Source: M30B66 sp040882555
GTDB lineage: Bacteria; Bacteroidota; Bacteroidia; M30B66
Direction of reading: 5' to 3'
Length of the DNA: 17,541 bases
Assembly: GCA_040882555.1 (NCBI GenBank)
Contig: JBBEBC010000121.1
Coordinates: 1 to 17,541 of the forward strand
The position numbers and the translations under genes were made by a program. Numbering within the stretch: position 1 is the stretch's first letter; each line of letters begins with the position of its first letter. Below are positions 5,796 through 14,642 of the stretch, one piece after another. The notes under the pieces were generated by a model. That model was not told the origin of the DNA. It did not search any database and saw only the letters and a list, made by a program, of their open reading frames with translations.

Positions 5796-7904
5796 TTAAT
5801 TTATAGTTGTATTGGTCATATGGAAAATAAAAGCATAAATATCAGCAATTTGTTCCACCGATTTATTTAAAGAAGTTCCTGCCCCGTGACCTGCATTCGT
5901 TTCAATTCTAATAAGCACCGGCTGTTTACCTTGTTGATTTGCTTGAAGAGTTGCTATGAATTTAAATGAATGTGCTGGCACCACCCTATCGTCGTGATCG
6001 GCAGTCATAACCATGGTTGCTGGATATTCAGTCTTCATAATATTATGTAAAGGAGAATATCCAAGAAGGAAAGGAAACATGTTAGGATCATCAGACGAGC
6101 CATATTCATCAACCCATCCCCAACCAACTGTAAACTTCTGAAAACGAAGCATATCCATTACCCCAACTTGTGGAATGCATACCTGAAATAAGTCAGGCCT
6201 TTGTGTCATCACAGCGCCAACAAGTAATCCGCCATTTGAACCACCTTGAATAGCAAGTTTTTCTTTAGAAGTATATTTCTGTGTTTGCAAGTATTCAGCA
6301 CAAGCAATAAAATCATCAAAAACATTTTGTTTTTTATACATCATTCCTGCCTTATGCCAATTTTCTCCATACTCCCCACCTCCTCTGAGATTAGCTAACA
6401 CGAAAACACCCCCATATTCGAGAAACGGAATTCTAGATGCGCTGAAAGATGGTTCAAGACTTACATTAAAACCACCATAAGCATATAGCAAGGTTGGATT
6501 TGATCCGTCGAGCTTAATTCCTTTCTTGTGGACAATGAACATGGGCACTTTTGTTCCATCTTTTGAGCTAGCAAATTCTTGCTTTACAACAAAGTCGTCT
6601 GGATTGAACTTAACTTCGCTTTTTCTGAATTCAATGCTTTTTCCGGATGCAATGTCGTATCGAAAAATGGTTGGAGCGTAATTAAAAGAATTGAATGTGT
6701 AGAACACTTCTTTCGCATCATTTTCTCCATCAAAACCTCCTGCTGAACCTAATGCAGGAAGCGTTATCTCCTGCTCCAAATTTCCGATATATGAATATCT
6801 AATGACTTTCGTATTTACATTGTCTAGGTATTCAGCAAAAAGTTTCATTCCGGCAGCCGAAACACTTTTCAATAGATTTGAAGCTTCAGGAATAACATCT
6901 TTCCAATTTGCTTTATCGGGCATTTCAGGATTTATTCTCACCAATCGATAATTTGGTGCATCAACATTTGTAAGCACTAACAAATCATCTCCATCATTGG
7001 CAACCACAGAAGAAGAGTGATCAAAACCATAGAGCAATGGTTTAAAAGAGGTATCACCTTTTTTGAGATTTCTGTACCAAGTTTCATTGCCATCGGTACC
7101 TTCACTGATTGACAGTAAAAGGAAATTTTCATCTTCCGTAGCGTAGGCAAAATGGTAGCGAAGTGGATTCTTTTTATCCACATAAATCAATCGGTCTTTG
7201 TCTTGAGTATCTCCGATTTTATGAAAGTAAACAGAGTGGAATTGGTTTTGAGCCGATAGTTCCATGCCTTTAGCAGGCTCAGGATATCTTGAATAATAAA
7301 AGCCATCGTCTACCCAGGCTGAACCTGAGAATTTGACATATTTAAGAACATCAACTAATGTTTTACCACTAGCTACTTCCATGATTTTCATTTCTGACCA
7401 GTCGCTTCCTGCTGAACTAACAGCATAAGTCATGTATTTATGATCATTTGAGTAGCCTGTGATAGAAACCGATACAGTACCATTATCTGACATTGTATTA
7501 GGATCTATTAATACTTCAGGTGCTGCATCAAGACCTTTTTGCTTAAAAATTATAGATTGATTTTGCAGACCGTCATTTTTGCTAAAAATATAGTATTCAC
7601 CTACTTTGGAGGGAGCAGAATACCTAGGATAATTTAGTAGTTCATTGATTTTATCACGAATTTTATCTCTGAATGTTATTTGAGAAAGAACACTTCGTGT
7701 GAGTTTATTCTGAGCCTCAACCCAATTGGCAGTTTCAGCGGATGTATCATTTTCAAGCCATCGGTAAGGATCTTGTACTATAGATCCGTGGTAGTTATCT
7801 GAGACTTTTTCTTTTTTACTGCTTGGGTAGTTGATTTGAGAATTTATTGAGTTGACAGACCCTGTAAGTGTAAACAGTAAAGACATAACAATAAAACGAT
7901 ACAT
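5796..7904 (-). CDS. Exported prolyl oligopeptidase (S9A family)
   Basis: The 702-residue protein is full length for S9A prolyl oligopeptidases, which cleave short peptides after proline. An N-terminal hydrophobic segment (about residues 3-20) looks like a Sec signal peptide, placing the enzyme in the periplasm. The mature part opens with the family's YPSSKKEKVSDNYHG and DPYRWLEND blocks. Residues ~75-420 correspond to the seven-bladed propeller and ~430-702 to the alpha/beta-hydrolase domain. The catalytic triad is visible: Ser556 in GGSNGG, Asp638 in ADHDDRVVP and His673 in NAGHGAG; the Arg of DDR is the known substrate-carboxylate contact in the family. Close spacing to the downstream 158-residue gene marks it as the first gene of the operon. 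I see no full TAnnTTTG promoter upstream on this strand. The name PREP/POP would fit, but a bacterial symbol is not assigned. Confidence 0.95.
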   Translation of the reverse strand: MYRFIVMSLLFTLTGSVNSINSQINYPSSKKEKVSDNYHGSIVQDPYRWLENDTSAETANWVEAQNKLTRSVLSQITFRDKIRDKINELLNYPRYSAPSKVGEYYIFSKNDGLQNQSIIFKQKGLDAAPEVLIDPNTMSDNGTVSVSITGYSNDHKYMTYAVSSAGSDWSEMKIMEVASGKTLVDVLKYVKFSGSAWVDDGFYYSRYPEPAKGMELSAQNQFHSVYFHKIGDTQDKDRLIYVDKKNPLRYHFAYATEDENFLLLSISEGTDGNETWYRNLKKGDTSFKPLLYGFDHSSSVVANDGDDLLVLTNVDAPNYRLVRINPEMPDKANWKDVIPEASNLLKSVSAAGMKLFAEYLDNVNTKVIRYSYIGNLEQEITLPALGSAGGFDGENDAKEVFYTFNSFNYAPTIFRYDIASGKSIEFRKSEVKFNPDDFVVKQEFASSKDGTKVPMFIVHKKGIKLDGSNPTLLYAYGGFNVSLEPSFSASRIPFLEYGGVFVLANLRGGGEYGENWHKAGMMYKKQNVFDDFIACAEYLQTQKYTSKEKLAIQGGSNGGLLVGAVMTQRPDLFQVCIPQVGVMDMLRFQKFTVGWGWVDEYGSSDDPNMFPFLLGYSPLHNIMKTEYPATMVMTADHDDRVVPAHSFKFIATLQANQQGKQPVLIRIETNAGHGAGTSLNKSVEQIADIYAFIFHMTNTTIN

Positions 7905-8020
7905 TTTTAAGCATATTTTAGGAGGGCAAGTTAAAAAGAAAGCGAGCTCAAACTAAGAAAATTGATAATTACAGGAATCTTATAAGTATAACATAAAGTA
8001 TTAATTTTAAAACAATGTGG

Positions 8021-8051
8021 TTTGCAACAAAAAATGAAAGGGTTACGTTTG
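8021..8051 (+). promoter_or_regulatory. Bacteroidota promoter (TTTG-N19/20-TACGTTTG)
   Basis: A TTTG -33 element at 8021-8024 is separated by 19 bp from TACGTTTG at 8044-8051, matching the TTTG...TAnnTTTG consensus in both sequence and spacing. The predicted transcription start is a few bases past 8051, giving a leader of roughly 25 bases before the ATG at 8083. This is the best promoter in the window. Confidence 0.7.
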
Positions 8052-8082
8052 TATTCTTATTATCTAACACTTAAAATTATAA

Positions 8083-8613
8083 ATGAGCTGGTTTGAATCT
8101 GTTTTTGAGTTACTGAAATACACTGTTCCTTTGTTAGTGGTTTTCGGATTTATCTATTTTATTCTAAACAACTATTTAGAAGAAAACTACAAGCTCAGGT
8201 CACTTGATTTGAAACTGAATAATCAGAATGCAATTACTCCGGTTAGGATGCAAGCTTACGAACGCGTTGTTGTTTATCTTGAGAGGATTTCCCCTAGTAG
8301 TTTGATTATGAGGATTCATAAGTCAGGTATGAGTGCTAGACTGTTACACTCAGAATTGTTGAAGAGTATTAGAAGTGAATATGATCACAATATTGCCCAA
8401 CAAATATACATGTCGAATGCGTCTTGGGAGCTTGTGAAGAGTGCTAAGGAAGAAATGATAAATCTGATAAATGCTTCTGCTCAAAAAGTTGGTGACAACG
8501 CAGATGGGGTTGAACTCTATCGGATTCTCATAGATATCACCAAAAATGTAGAGAAGCTTCCTACTCAAATAGCATTAGAGTACGTTAAAAAAGAGATTCG
8601 ACAGTCGTTTTAG
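8083..8613 (+). CDS. Membrane-anchored DUF7935-like protein of unknown function
   Basis: A 176-residue protein with one N-terminal transmembrane helix (about residues 11-28, TVPLLVVFGFIYFILNNY) and a charged, helical remainder. The block PVRMQAYERVVVYLERISPSSL followed by a predicted coiled or helical region and QIYMSNASWELVK resembles a widespread Bacteroidota family, which I recall as DUF7935. The topology suggests a helical domain facing the cytoplasm. It is divergently placed from the prolyl oligopeptidase operon (178 bp apart) and has its own good promoter. Function is unknown, and the family name is from memory. Confidence 0.7.
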   Translation: MSWFESVFELLKYTVPLLVVFGFIYFILNNYLEENYKLRSLDLKLNNQNAITPVRMQAYERVVVYLERISPSSLIMRIHKSGMSARLLHSELLKSIRSEYDHNIAQQIYMSNASWELVKSAKEEMINLINASAQKVGDNADGVELYRILIDITKNVEKLPTQIALEYVKKEIRQSF

Positions 8614-8630
8614 GGATTTCGAATTCAAAC

Positions 8631-8673
8631 AAGTATTATTGTCTACGTGCCGATACTTAGTTGTCATTTTTTT
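8631..8673 (+). terminator. Weak candidate terminator after the membrane protein gene
   Basis: AAGTAT (8631-8636) pairs with ATACTT (8653-8658) around a 16-base loop, and a run of seven T follows at 8667-8673. The stem is AT-rich and the T-run starts 8 bases after it, so the call is weak. Confidence 0.25.
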
Positions 8674-8706
8674 ATTTTGGGCATATTTAAGAAATAATCT
8701 TACATC

Positions 8707-8714
8707 TATTTTTG
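8707..8714 (+). promoter_or_regulatory. -7 promoter element (TATTTTTG) upstream of the haloperoxidase-like gene
   Basis: TATTTTTG fits TAnnTTTG. The nearest upstream TTTG (8676-8679) is 27 bp away, longer than the usual 19-21 bp, so only the -7 element is convincing. It would give a leader of about 50 bases before the ATG at 8771. Confidence 0.4.
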
Positions 8715-8770
8715 AACAGGTGTGTTTTATTTACTATTTTAACGTATTGAAATAATTCTAAAAGACGCCT

Positions 8771-11700
8771 ATGAATTCACGCTACTCTCTTAAGGCATTT
8801 TCACTTTTGCTTATACTAATTTTCCCTATTGCTAATGTAGCATCGGCAAGCCAGCCAAGTGTTGCTAGGGAATGGAATGAGGCTCTTTTATTTTCAATAA
8901 GAAGGGATTTTGCACGCCCAACTATTCATGCACGCAACATTTTTCATGTTAGCATAGCAATGTATGATGCATGGGCTGTATATGATACATCTGCCAGCAC
9001 CTATTTATTAGGGAAAACAGTTGGAAGTTTTGATTGTCCATTCGAAGGAATTGTGATGCCATCTGGCCAAGCCGCCGTCAATGATGCGAGGCATGAAACT
9101 ATTAGCTATGCATGTTACAGACTACTGAAACAAAGGTTTCAATTCTCTCCTGGAGCACAAGAGGCTTTGGCATACTTTGATTCTCTTATGACAAATTATG
9201 AGTACCCAACAGGGTTTTTCTCGCAGGATTACAGCACTGGATCTCCTGCAGCCTTGGGTAATTACATTGCAGCAAAGATTATGGAATTTGGATTTCAGGA
9301 TGGAAGCAACCAACAAGGGAATTATTCCAATCTATTTTATGAAACCATCAATCCTCAAATCATTGTTAATGAACCAGGCAATCCTACATTAATGGACCCA
9401 AATCGTTGGCAGGAAGTATTTTTAGATGAATTCATAGATCAATCAGGGAACCCTATTTCCATTTCTCCGCCTTTTTTAAGCCCAGAATGGGGAGAAGTTA
9501 TTCCATTTTCAATGGATGAAAGTCATAAAACCGTGTTGGAAAGAGACGGACATGATTATCAAATCTATATGGACCCAGGAGCCCCGCCTTATATAGATAC
9601 AACAGTATTTACTGGAATAGAAGACCTATATAAATGGGGATTCTTAATGGTTAGCCTTTGGCAGGGTCACTTAGACCCAACCGACGGTGTTTTGTGGGAT
9701 GTTTCTCCTGCATCAATCGGGAACTCACCTTCATTACCTGAGACATTTGAAGATTTTCCAAATTTCTACAATACGTTTGAAGGAGGAGATTCTGGGCAGG
9801 GTTGGGATGTGAATCCTTACACAGGATTGCCCTATGAGCCACAGATGGTTCCAAGAGGAGATTATGCTAGAATTTTGGCTGAATTTTGGGCAGATGGACC
9901 TGATTCTGAAACTCCTCCGGGGCATTGGTTTACAATATTAAATTATGTTTCAGATCATCCTTTGATTGAAAAGAGGTGGCAAGGTGAAGGCCCCATTCTC
10001 AGTGACCTTGAGTGGGATGTTCGCACCTATTTTACATTAGCTGGCGCAATGCATGATGCTGCCATTGCGGCTTGGAGTGTAAAAGGTTATTATGACTACC
10101 CTAGACCTGTTTCAATTATTAGGTGGATGGCAGAAAAAGGGCAAAGTACCGACTCAGAATCTCCTAATTATCATGCTGCTGGAATTCCTCTTATTCCAGG
10201 ATATATTGAGCAAGTATTACCTGGCGATTCGCTAGCTGGGGAGAACGACGAACATCTGTATAAAATTAAACTGTATACATGGAGAGGGCATTATTTCATC
10301 GAAGATCCAGAAACAGATGAGGCGGGTGTTGGTTGGATACTAGCAGAAAACTGGTGGACATATCAAAGACCTACCTTCGTCACACCTCCTTTTGCAGGCT
10401 ATGTCTCAGGGCATTCAACTTATTCAAGAACAGCTGCAGAAGTTATGGAACTAATAACCGGCGATGCTTACTTCCCAGGAGGCATGGGAGAGTTTCATGT
10501 TGGCATGAATGATTTTCTGCATTTTGAAGAAGGTCCATCCATGGATATAACACTTCAATGGGCTACTTACAGAGATGCTTCAGATCAGTGCAGCTTGTCG
10601 AGAATTTGGGGAGGAATTCATCCTCCGCAGGATGATATTCCTGGAAGAAAAATGGGCATGGAACTTGGGCCTTTAGCATTTAATTTTGCTAAATCGTATT
10701 TAGATGCTGGAGTTCCCTATGTAGTTGATGCTACAATAAATCATCTTCTTGTAACCGATGAGAACATTGATGATTTGATTTTAACAGTTGAGTATAATGA
10801 AGCTATGGATCAAACTATGGCTCCAAATCTATCATTTGATGGAGATAATATTGAAGGTGTTTTTGAAATAGAATCGTTTGAATGGACCGATCCTAAGACT
10901 TGTTTAATACATATAATGGTTAATGATTTAACAACTGAATCTGAAAATATAGGAATTGTCTTAACCAATGGTAAAGATACTGAAGGAGTGATTCAAAGAA
11001 TTTTCTTGCTTCCTGATTACTTCTCCATTGATACAAGGGATCCACTTGTTACAGTTTCAAATATTAATTCTACTATTATCAATATTGATTTAATAGGAAA
11101 CTCTACAGTTGAAGTAGTTATTACCTACGATCAAGTAATGGATATGACTTCCTTCCCTACTGTTGAGTTTATTAGCTCCATTCCGGTAATTTCAGTAACA
11201 GAAAACTTTACTACAAGCAACTGGTTGAATGAAAACACCTTTACTATGTTCTTCGACGTTGCAAGTATAGAAGAGCAATGTCCAGATGTTACAGTAAAAA
11301 TTACTGGAGGAAAAGATGTAAATGGAAATATTCAGTATGATGCTATTTTAAGTCAATTACTTCAAATTGATACTAAGCGTCCATATCTTGATGTGCTCAA
11401 TGCCAATACTTACCTGATAGACCAACAAACAATTCAGAATGGTTATAATTTCGCTTTTATAGCCTTGTTTGATGAACAAATGGATATGAATTATTTGCCA
11501 GAAGTATCACTAATTGGAGGAGCAGGTCTAAATGGGATTATGATCCCATCGCCTTCGGGAAGTGGATGGATAAATCCTTTTAATTATAAGGTTGAATATA
11601 GTATAAATGCATTGCCATTAAATTTGACAGACATTGCAGTTAGCATTTCACAAGCAAGAGATATTGCTGGTAATATGATGGAAGACGAAACTATATCGAA

Positions 11701-12016
11701 TTTCTTTGACATTGAACTCGATCCAACAAGTAATGGGAGTTCTATTTTTGCATCTGAATCAAATGTGAATTTATTCCCTAATCCTGTGAGGGCAGGACAA
11801 CCAATTTCAATAAAGTCGGCTAATCTTTATGGTGATGTTTTAGTTGAAATAATTGACCAATCTGGTAAGCTAGTTTACATTAAAACTTTTAAAATTGAGA
11901 AACCTATAAATGGTTCAATGATTATTCAAACATCTGAATTCAAAGCAGGATTTTATTCCGCGAGAATAATATCAGATGAACGCACAGAAGTGGTCCGACT
12001 TGTGGTGGTTCAATAG
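8771..12016 (+). CDS. Secreted vanadium-dependent haloperoxidase/PAP2-type protein with Ig-like repeats and T9SS tail
   Basis: The 1081-residue protein has a Sec signal peptide (cleavage likely after ASA, about residue 27). The catalytic part (~30-645) begins with a typical REWNEALL...RPTIHARNIFH...MYDAWAVYD block of bacterial vanadium haloperoxidases. All three parts of the vanadate-binding signature are present: Lys438-x6-Arg445-Pro446, Val-Ser546-Gly547-His548, and Ser610-Arg611-x5-His617-x3-Asp621. Such enzymes oxidise halides with hydrogen peroxide; the same fold also serves acid phosphatases. About 98 residues separate the first two parts, longer than in the classical short signature. 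Three Ig-like repeats of ~110 residues follow (~650-990), each containing an MD-x4-P motif (starting near residues 677, 788 and 902). Residues ~998-1081 are a T9SS type A sorting domain with FPNPVRAG. A strong terminator follows. Halide specificity cannot be read from the sequence. Confidence 0.9.
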   Translation: MNSRYSLKAFSLLLILIFPIANVASASQPSVAREWNEALLFSIRRDFARPTIHARNIFHVSIAMYDAWAVYDTSASTYLLGKTVGSFDCPFEGIVMPSGQAAVNDARHETISYACYRLLKQRFQFSPGAQEALAYFDSLMTNYEYPTGFFSQDYSTGSPAALGNYIAAKIMEFGFQDGSNQQGNYSNLFYETINPQIIVNEPGNPTLMDPNRWQEVFLDEFIDQSGNPISISPPFLSPEWGEVIPFSMDESHKTVLERDGHDYQIYMDPGAPPYIDTTVFTGIEDLYKWGFLMVSLWQGHLDPTDGVLWDVSPASIGNSPSLPETFEDFPNFYNTFEGGDSGQGWDVNPYTGLPYEPQMVPRGDYARILAEFWADGPDSETPPGHWFTILNYVSDHPLIEKRWQGEGPILSDLEWDVRTYFTLAGAMHDAAIAAWSVKGYYDYPRPVSIIRWMAEKGQSTDSESPNYHAAGIPLIPGYIEQVLPGDSLAGENDEHLYKIKLYTWRGHYFIEDPETDEAGVGWILAENWWTYQRPTFVTPPFAGYVSGHSTYSRTAAEVMELITGDAYFPGGMGEFHVGMNDFLHFEEGPSMDITLQWATYRDASDQCSLSRIWGGIHPPQDDIPGRKMGMELGPLAFNFAKSYLDAGVPYVVDATINHLLVTDENIDDLILTVEYNEAMDQTMAPNLSFDGDNIEGVFEIESFEWTDPKTCLIHIMVNDLTTESENIGIVLTNGKDTEGVIQRIFLLPDYFSIDTRDPLVTVSNINSTIINIDLIGNSTVEVVITYDQVMDMTSFPTVEFISSIPVISVTENFTTSNWLNENTFTMFFDVASIEEQCPDVTVKITGGKDVNGNIQYDAILSQLLQIDTKRPYLDVLNANTYLIDQQTIQNGYNFAFIALFDEQMDMNYLPEVSLIGGAGLNGIMIPSPSGSGWINPFNYKVEYSINALPLNLTDIAVSISQARDIAGNMMEDETISNFFDIELDPTSNGSSIFASESNVNLFPNPVRAGQPISIKSANLYGDVLVEIIDQSGKLVYIKTFKIEKPINGSMIIQTSEFKAGFYSARIISDERTEVVRLVVVQ

Positions 12017-12039
12017 TTGGAATTAACCTGATGCGTTAG

Positions 12040-12071
12040 TGACCGGGCGAATTTGTCCGGTCATTTTTTTT
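12040..12071 (+). terminator. Strong intrinsic terminator
   Basis: TGACCGGGC (12040-12048) pairs with GTCCGGTCA (12055-12063) in a 9-bp GC-rich stem with one G-U pair and a six-base loop, followed at once by eight T (12064-12071). It terminates the rightward haloperoxidase-like transcript. Its right arm and T-run lie inside the 3' end of the convergent gene, whose stop codon is TCA 12061-12063 read on the other strand. Confidence 0.9.
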
Positions 12072-14544
12072 GGACTCGAATGTGCTGATGTGATTTTCCA
12101 TTAAAGACTGAAATGAAATATACACCCGATGGCAAATATTCAAGTGAAAGAGTTTTTTGATTTGAAAAATCACTCATTTCGTCTGTTAAAACAATCCTAC
12201 CCAAAGCATCCTGCATTACTATGGAGCTTCTAAAACTGATATTTCTAATTGATAATCTATCACCACTTGGATTGGGAAAAGCTTCCAATTCCTCAAAGGC
12301 TAAATTAAATGAGAGAGAGGTGATAGATTCTGTTAATAGCTCAAAGTATGCAGTGCAACTATTTGAATCTATAGCAGATAATACAATTTTGTAGGCTTGA
12401 GAAGGTGAAAGACATGTTAACGAATCCTCCTCTACAGAGAAAATAAATTCATTGGTAGCAGCATTGAATATTTCCCATATTAAAGTATACGGCTCTGCTC
12501 CACCTTGTATAAAAGGATAAGAAGAGTAAGTGTATTGGCAGGAGTCATTGGCTTCTGTCAACACTAATTGAAGAGAATCAATAAGAAAAATGGGAGGAGA
12601 TTCCAATACAAATTGTGCTAAAGAGTTGCAAGATTGATCATGATTAACGAATACCTCGTAAAATCCAGGGCCTAAAGATTGAAGATGCTCAGATTCGGAA
12701 TCATTACTCCAAATAATTGAGTTAATAAGCGAAAGAGAATCAAGATTTAACGAGATAAAACCATCATTTGAATTGCTACACAATGGACCTTGCCAAATAG
12801 CATCAAGGATAGGATTAGTAAATTCTTTTATAATTAATTCGTCTGAGGAAATATTGAAGGTGCCGTTAAACACCTGAACATTGATTGTATCAGATGAATA
12901 GACTGTTGTGAACCGACTTGTATCTCCATTGGACCAAAGGTAAGAATCCCACTCACCAGCGTCGAGAGTGACACTATCGCCAGAGCAAAATTGAAGGGTT
13001 CCTTCATTAACCGTAATTTGATTTATGATGGAAGAGCCTTCTAGTATGGTAAGTGACTGATTTACATTTAAATCATAAAATACATCAATGTGCCCTGATG
13101 GCCAAGTGATCTTTAATGAATCAACAATTTGTGCTTCTCGCAATCCGAAAATTTGCCATTGTGAATTTTGAGAGAGAAACTGATCGCCAGAGATAGTGTA
13201 TCGGAATTGTTTTCCAAGACTTGTAGCAAGTTCTAGTCGGCAACCAACAGCATCCCTATTAGAAATAACACCTTCTAGCCTAAGCTTAAGATAATTGGCC
13301 CCTGCACTTGCATCATTCATCCATACTTCGGTACCTAAAGGCAATTTGCTATGAGTGATAATATCGACATAGCCATCATTATTAAGATCACCTTTAGCCG
13401 TTGAGTATGTGTAACCAGTACTACCATAAATTCCGTTATTAGTTTGTAAATCAAAGATTCCCTGGTAATTCTTGAATAGGAAATGGTAGCCTGGAGGAGA
13501 GTTACCAAACAAAGATTGAGTTACCACAAATAAATCTTCCCAACCGTCATTATCATAATCAAGGAAGGAAGCTCCCCAACTTCCTTGAAACATTTGGACA
13601 TTTAATCCCGCTGCTACATCAGCGAAGGTTCCATTTTGGTTATTCCTAAAAAGTTTATTGCCTGATCCAGCAGTGTTGGTTATGTAGATATCGAAATTTC
13701 CATCATTGTTGAAATCCCCGATGGTGCCCGACATAGAATCCATAAAATCATCCATGTTTGCTTGCACTCCTCGTTCTACGAAATTTTCATTACCTGTGTT
13801 TTCATACAAAAAGTTCCTCCAAGCAAATCTATCATTTAGAATGAATAAGTCTGATTTATTGTCATTATTATAATCGGCCCAAACACCGACAAAAGTTGGC
13901 TCCATTTCTTGATGTAGTCCAGCTTGCTGAGTAACATTTGAGAATGTTAAATCTCCGTTATTTTTATAAAGATAATTGTAAGCAGTATCTGCAGATTGAA
14001 CATTGTAATTGACTACAAAAAGATCAAGAAACCCGTCATTGTTGTAGTCTCCCCATGAATGTCCGAAACCTAAATCAATTGGCAAGTGTCTTATTCCTGC
14101 AGCATCAGTAATATTTTCGAATGTAAAATCACCAAGATTCAAATAGAGCGTAGGGCCTCCACCGAAAGAATTAAAGGAGATATCAGGAAAACCATCATTA
14201 TTAATATCAACCCAACAGACACTGGTTATTTGATTGCTTATCTCAATTCCTTCGAAGCTAACTTTGTTAAAACCAGCTCCTGTATTTTCGTAAAATGAGG
14301 GAATCGAATCTTTCTTTAGAAGTACTATATCGTCAAAACCATCTTTATTCCAATCATACGTACTTAAACCGCTTCCATAAACTCCTTCAGAATAATCAAT
14401 TACTCCGAGTGAATCAGCCAACTCTGAAAAATTCTGACCAAAGGAATAACTAGCTGTAAAAAGCAAAAGACAAACTGTTACTAACGAATCGAGCAAAAAC
14501 GAATGAGTTTTAAGTCTCAAATCGTCTTGAAATTGACTTTCCAC
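12061..14544 (-). CDS. CRTAC1-like FG-GAP/VCBS repeat protein with ASPIC/UnbV domain and T9SS tail (copy A)
   Basis: An 827-residue secreted protein. Residues ~45-415 contain seven Ca-binding D-x-N-x-D-G-x-x-D-type motifs of FG-GAP/VCBS repeats (for example DWNKDGFDD, DINNDGFPD, DYNNDGFLD, DFNNDGNFD, DYDNDGWED), which build a beta-propeller. Residues ~420-505 match the ASPIC/UnbV domain (KLRLEGV, DAVGCRLEL, then DSLKITWPSG). Then come an Ig-like segment with CSGDSVTLDAG and YLWSNGDTS, a SprB-like segment with GPGFYEVFV, and a T9SS type A tail from about residue 745 (FPNPSGDRL). Likely a surface or extracellular adhesion or binding protein; no enzymatic residues are evident. The annotated start gives an unusually long polar region (22 residues) before the hydrophobic signal core; an in-frame TTG at codon 9 is an alternative. 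A TAnnTTTG element lies just upstream. It is about 98 bp downstream of its paralogue. Confidence 0.88.
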   Translation of the reverse strand: MESQFQDDLRLKTHSFLLDSLVTVCLLLFTASYSFGQNFSELADSLGVIDYSEGVYGSGLSTYDWNKDGFDDIVLLKKDSIPSFYENTGAGFNKVSFEGIEISNQITSVCWVDINNDGFPDISFNSFGGGPTLYLNLGDFTFENITDAAGIRHLPIDLGFGHSWGDYNNDGFLDLFVVNYNVQSADTAYNYLYKNNGDLTFSNVTQQAGLHQEMEPTFVGVWADYNNDNKSDLFILNDRFAWRNFLYENTGNENFVERGVQANMDDFMDSMSGTIGDFNNDGNFDIYITNTAGSGNKLFRNNQNGTFADVAAGLNVQMFQGSWGASFLDYDNDGWEDLFVVTQSLFGNSPPGYHFLFKNYQGIFDLQTNNGIYGSTGYTYSTAKGDLNNDGYVDIITHSKLPLGTEVWMNDASAGANYLKLRLEGVISNRDAVGCRLELATSLGKQFRYTISGDQFLSQNSQWQIFGLREAQIVDSLKITWPSGHIDVFYDLNVNQSLTILEGSSIINQITVNEGTLQFCSGDSVTLDAGEWDSYLWSNGDTSRFTTVYSSDTINVQVFNGTFNISSDELIIKEFTNPILDAIWQGPLCSNSNDGFISLNLDSLSLINSIIWSNDSESEHLQSLGPGFYEVFVNHDQSCNSLAQFVLESPPIFLIDSLQLVLTEANDSCQYTYSSYPFIQGGAEPYTLIWEIFNAATNEFIFSVEEDSLTCLSPSQAYKIVLSAIDSNSCTAYFELLTESITSLSFNLAFEELEAFPNPSGDRLSIRNISFRSSIVMQDALGRIVLTDEMSDFSNQKTLSLEYLPSGVYFISVFNGKSHQHIRVQKK

Positions 14545-14563
14545 TAAGCAATTAAATATACTT

Positions 14564-14571
14564 CAAAGGTA
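14564..14571 (-). promoter_or_regulatory. -7 promoter element (TACCTTTG) for CRTAC1-like copy A
   Basis: Read on the minus strand, TACCTTTG fits TAnnTTTG and ends 19 bp before the ATG (14544). No clear -33 element is present at the expected distance. It suggests copy A can be transcribed independently of copy B. Confidence 0.4.
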
Positions 14572-14642
14572 TTGAAGAAAAACTAGTTTTAAGAGTGTCG
14601 AAATTGAATTGACTAAAGAAATGATTCAGGCATAAGTAAGTA

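Noticed and set aside
7949..7956. Possible leftward -7 element upstream of the prolyl oligopeptidase gene
   Set aside because: On the minus strand it reads TTAGTTTG, one mismatch from TAnnTTTG, and no -33 element lies at the right distance.
9198..9392. Overlapping open frame inside the haloperoxidase-like gene
   Set aside because: It lies in another frame of a gene with clear domain matches and shows no family resemblance.
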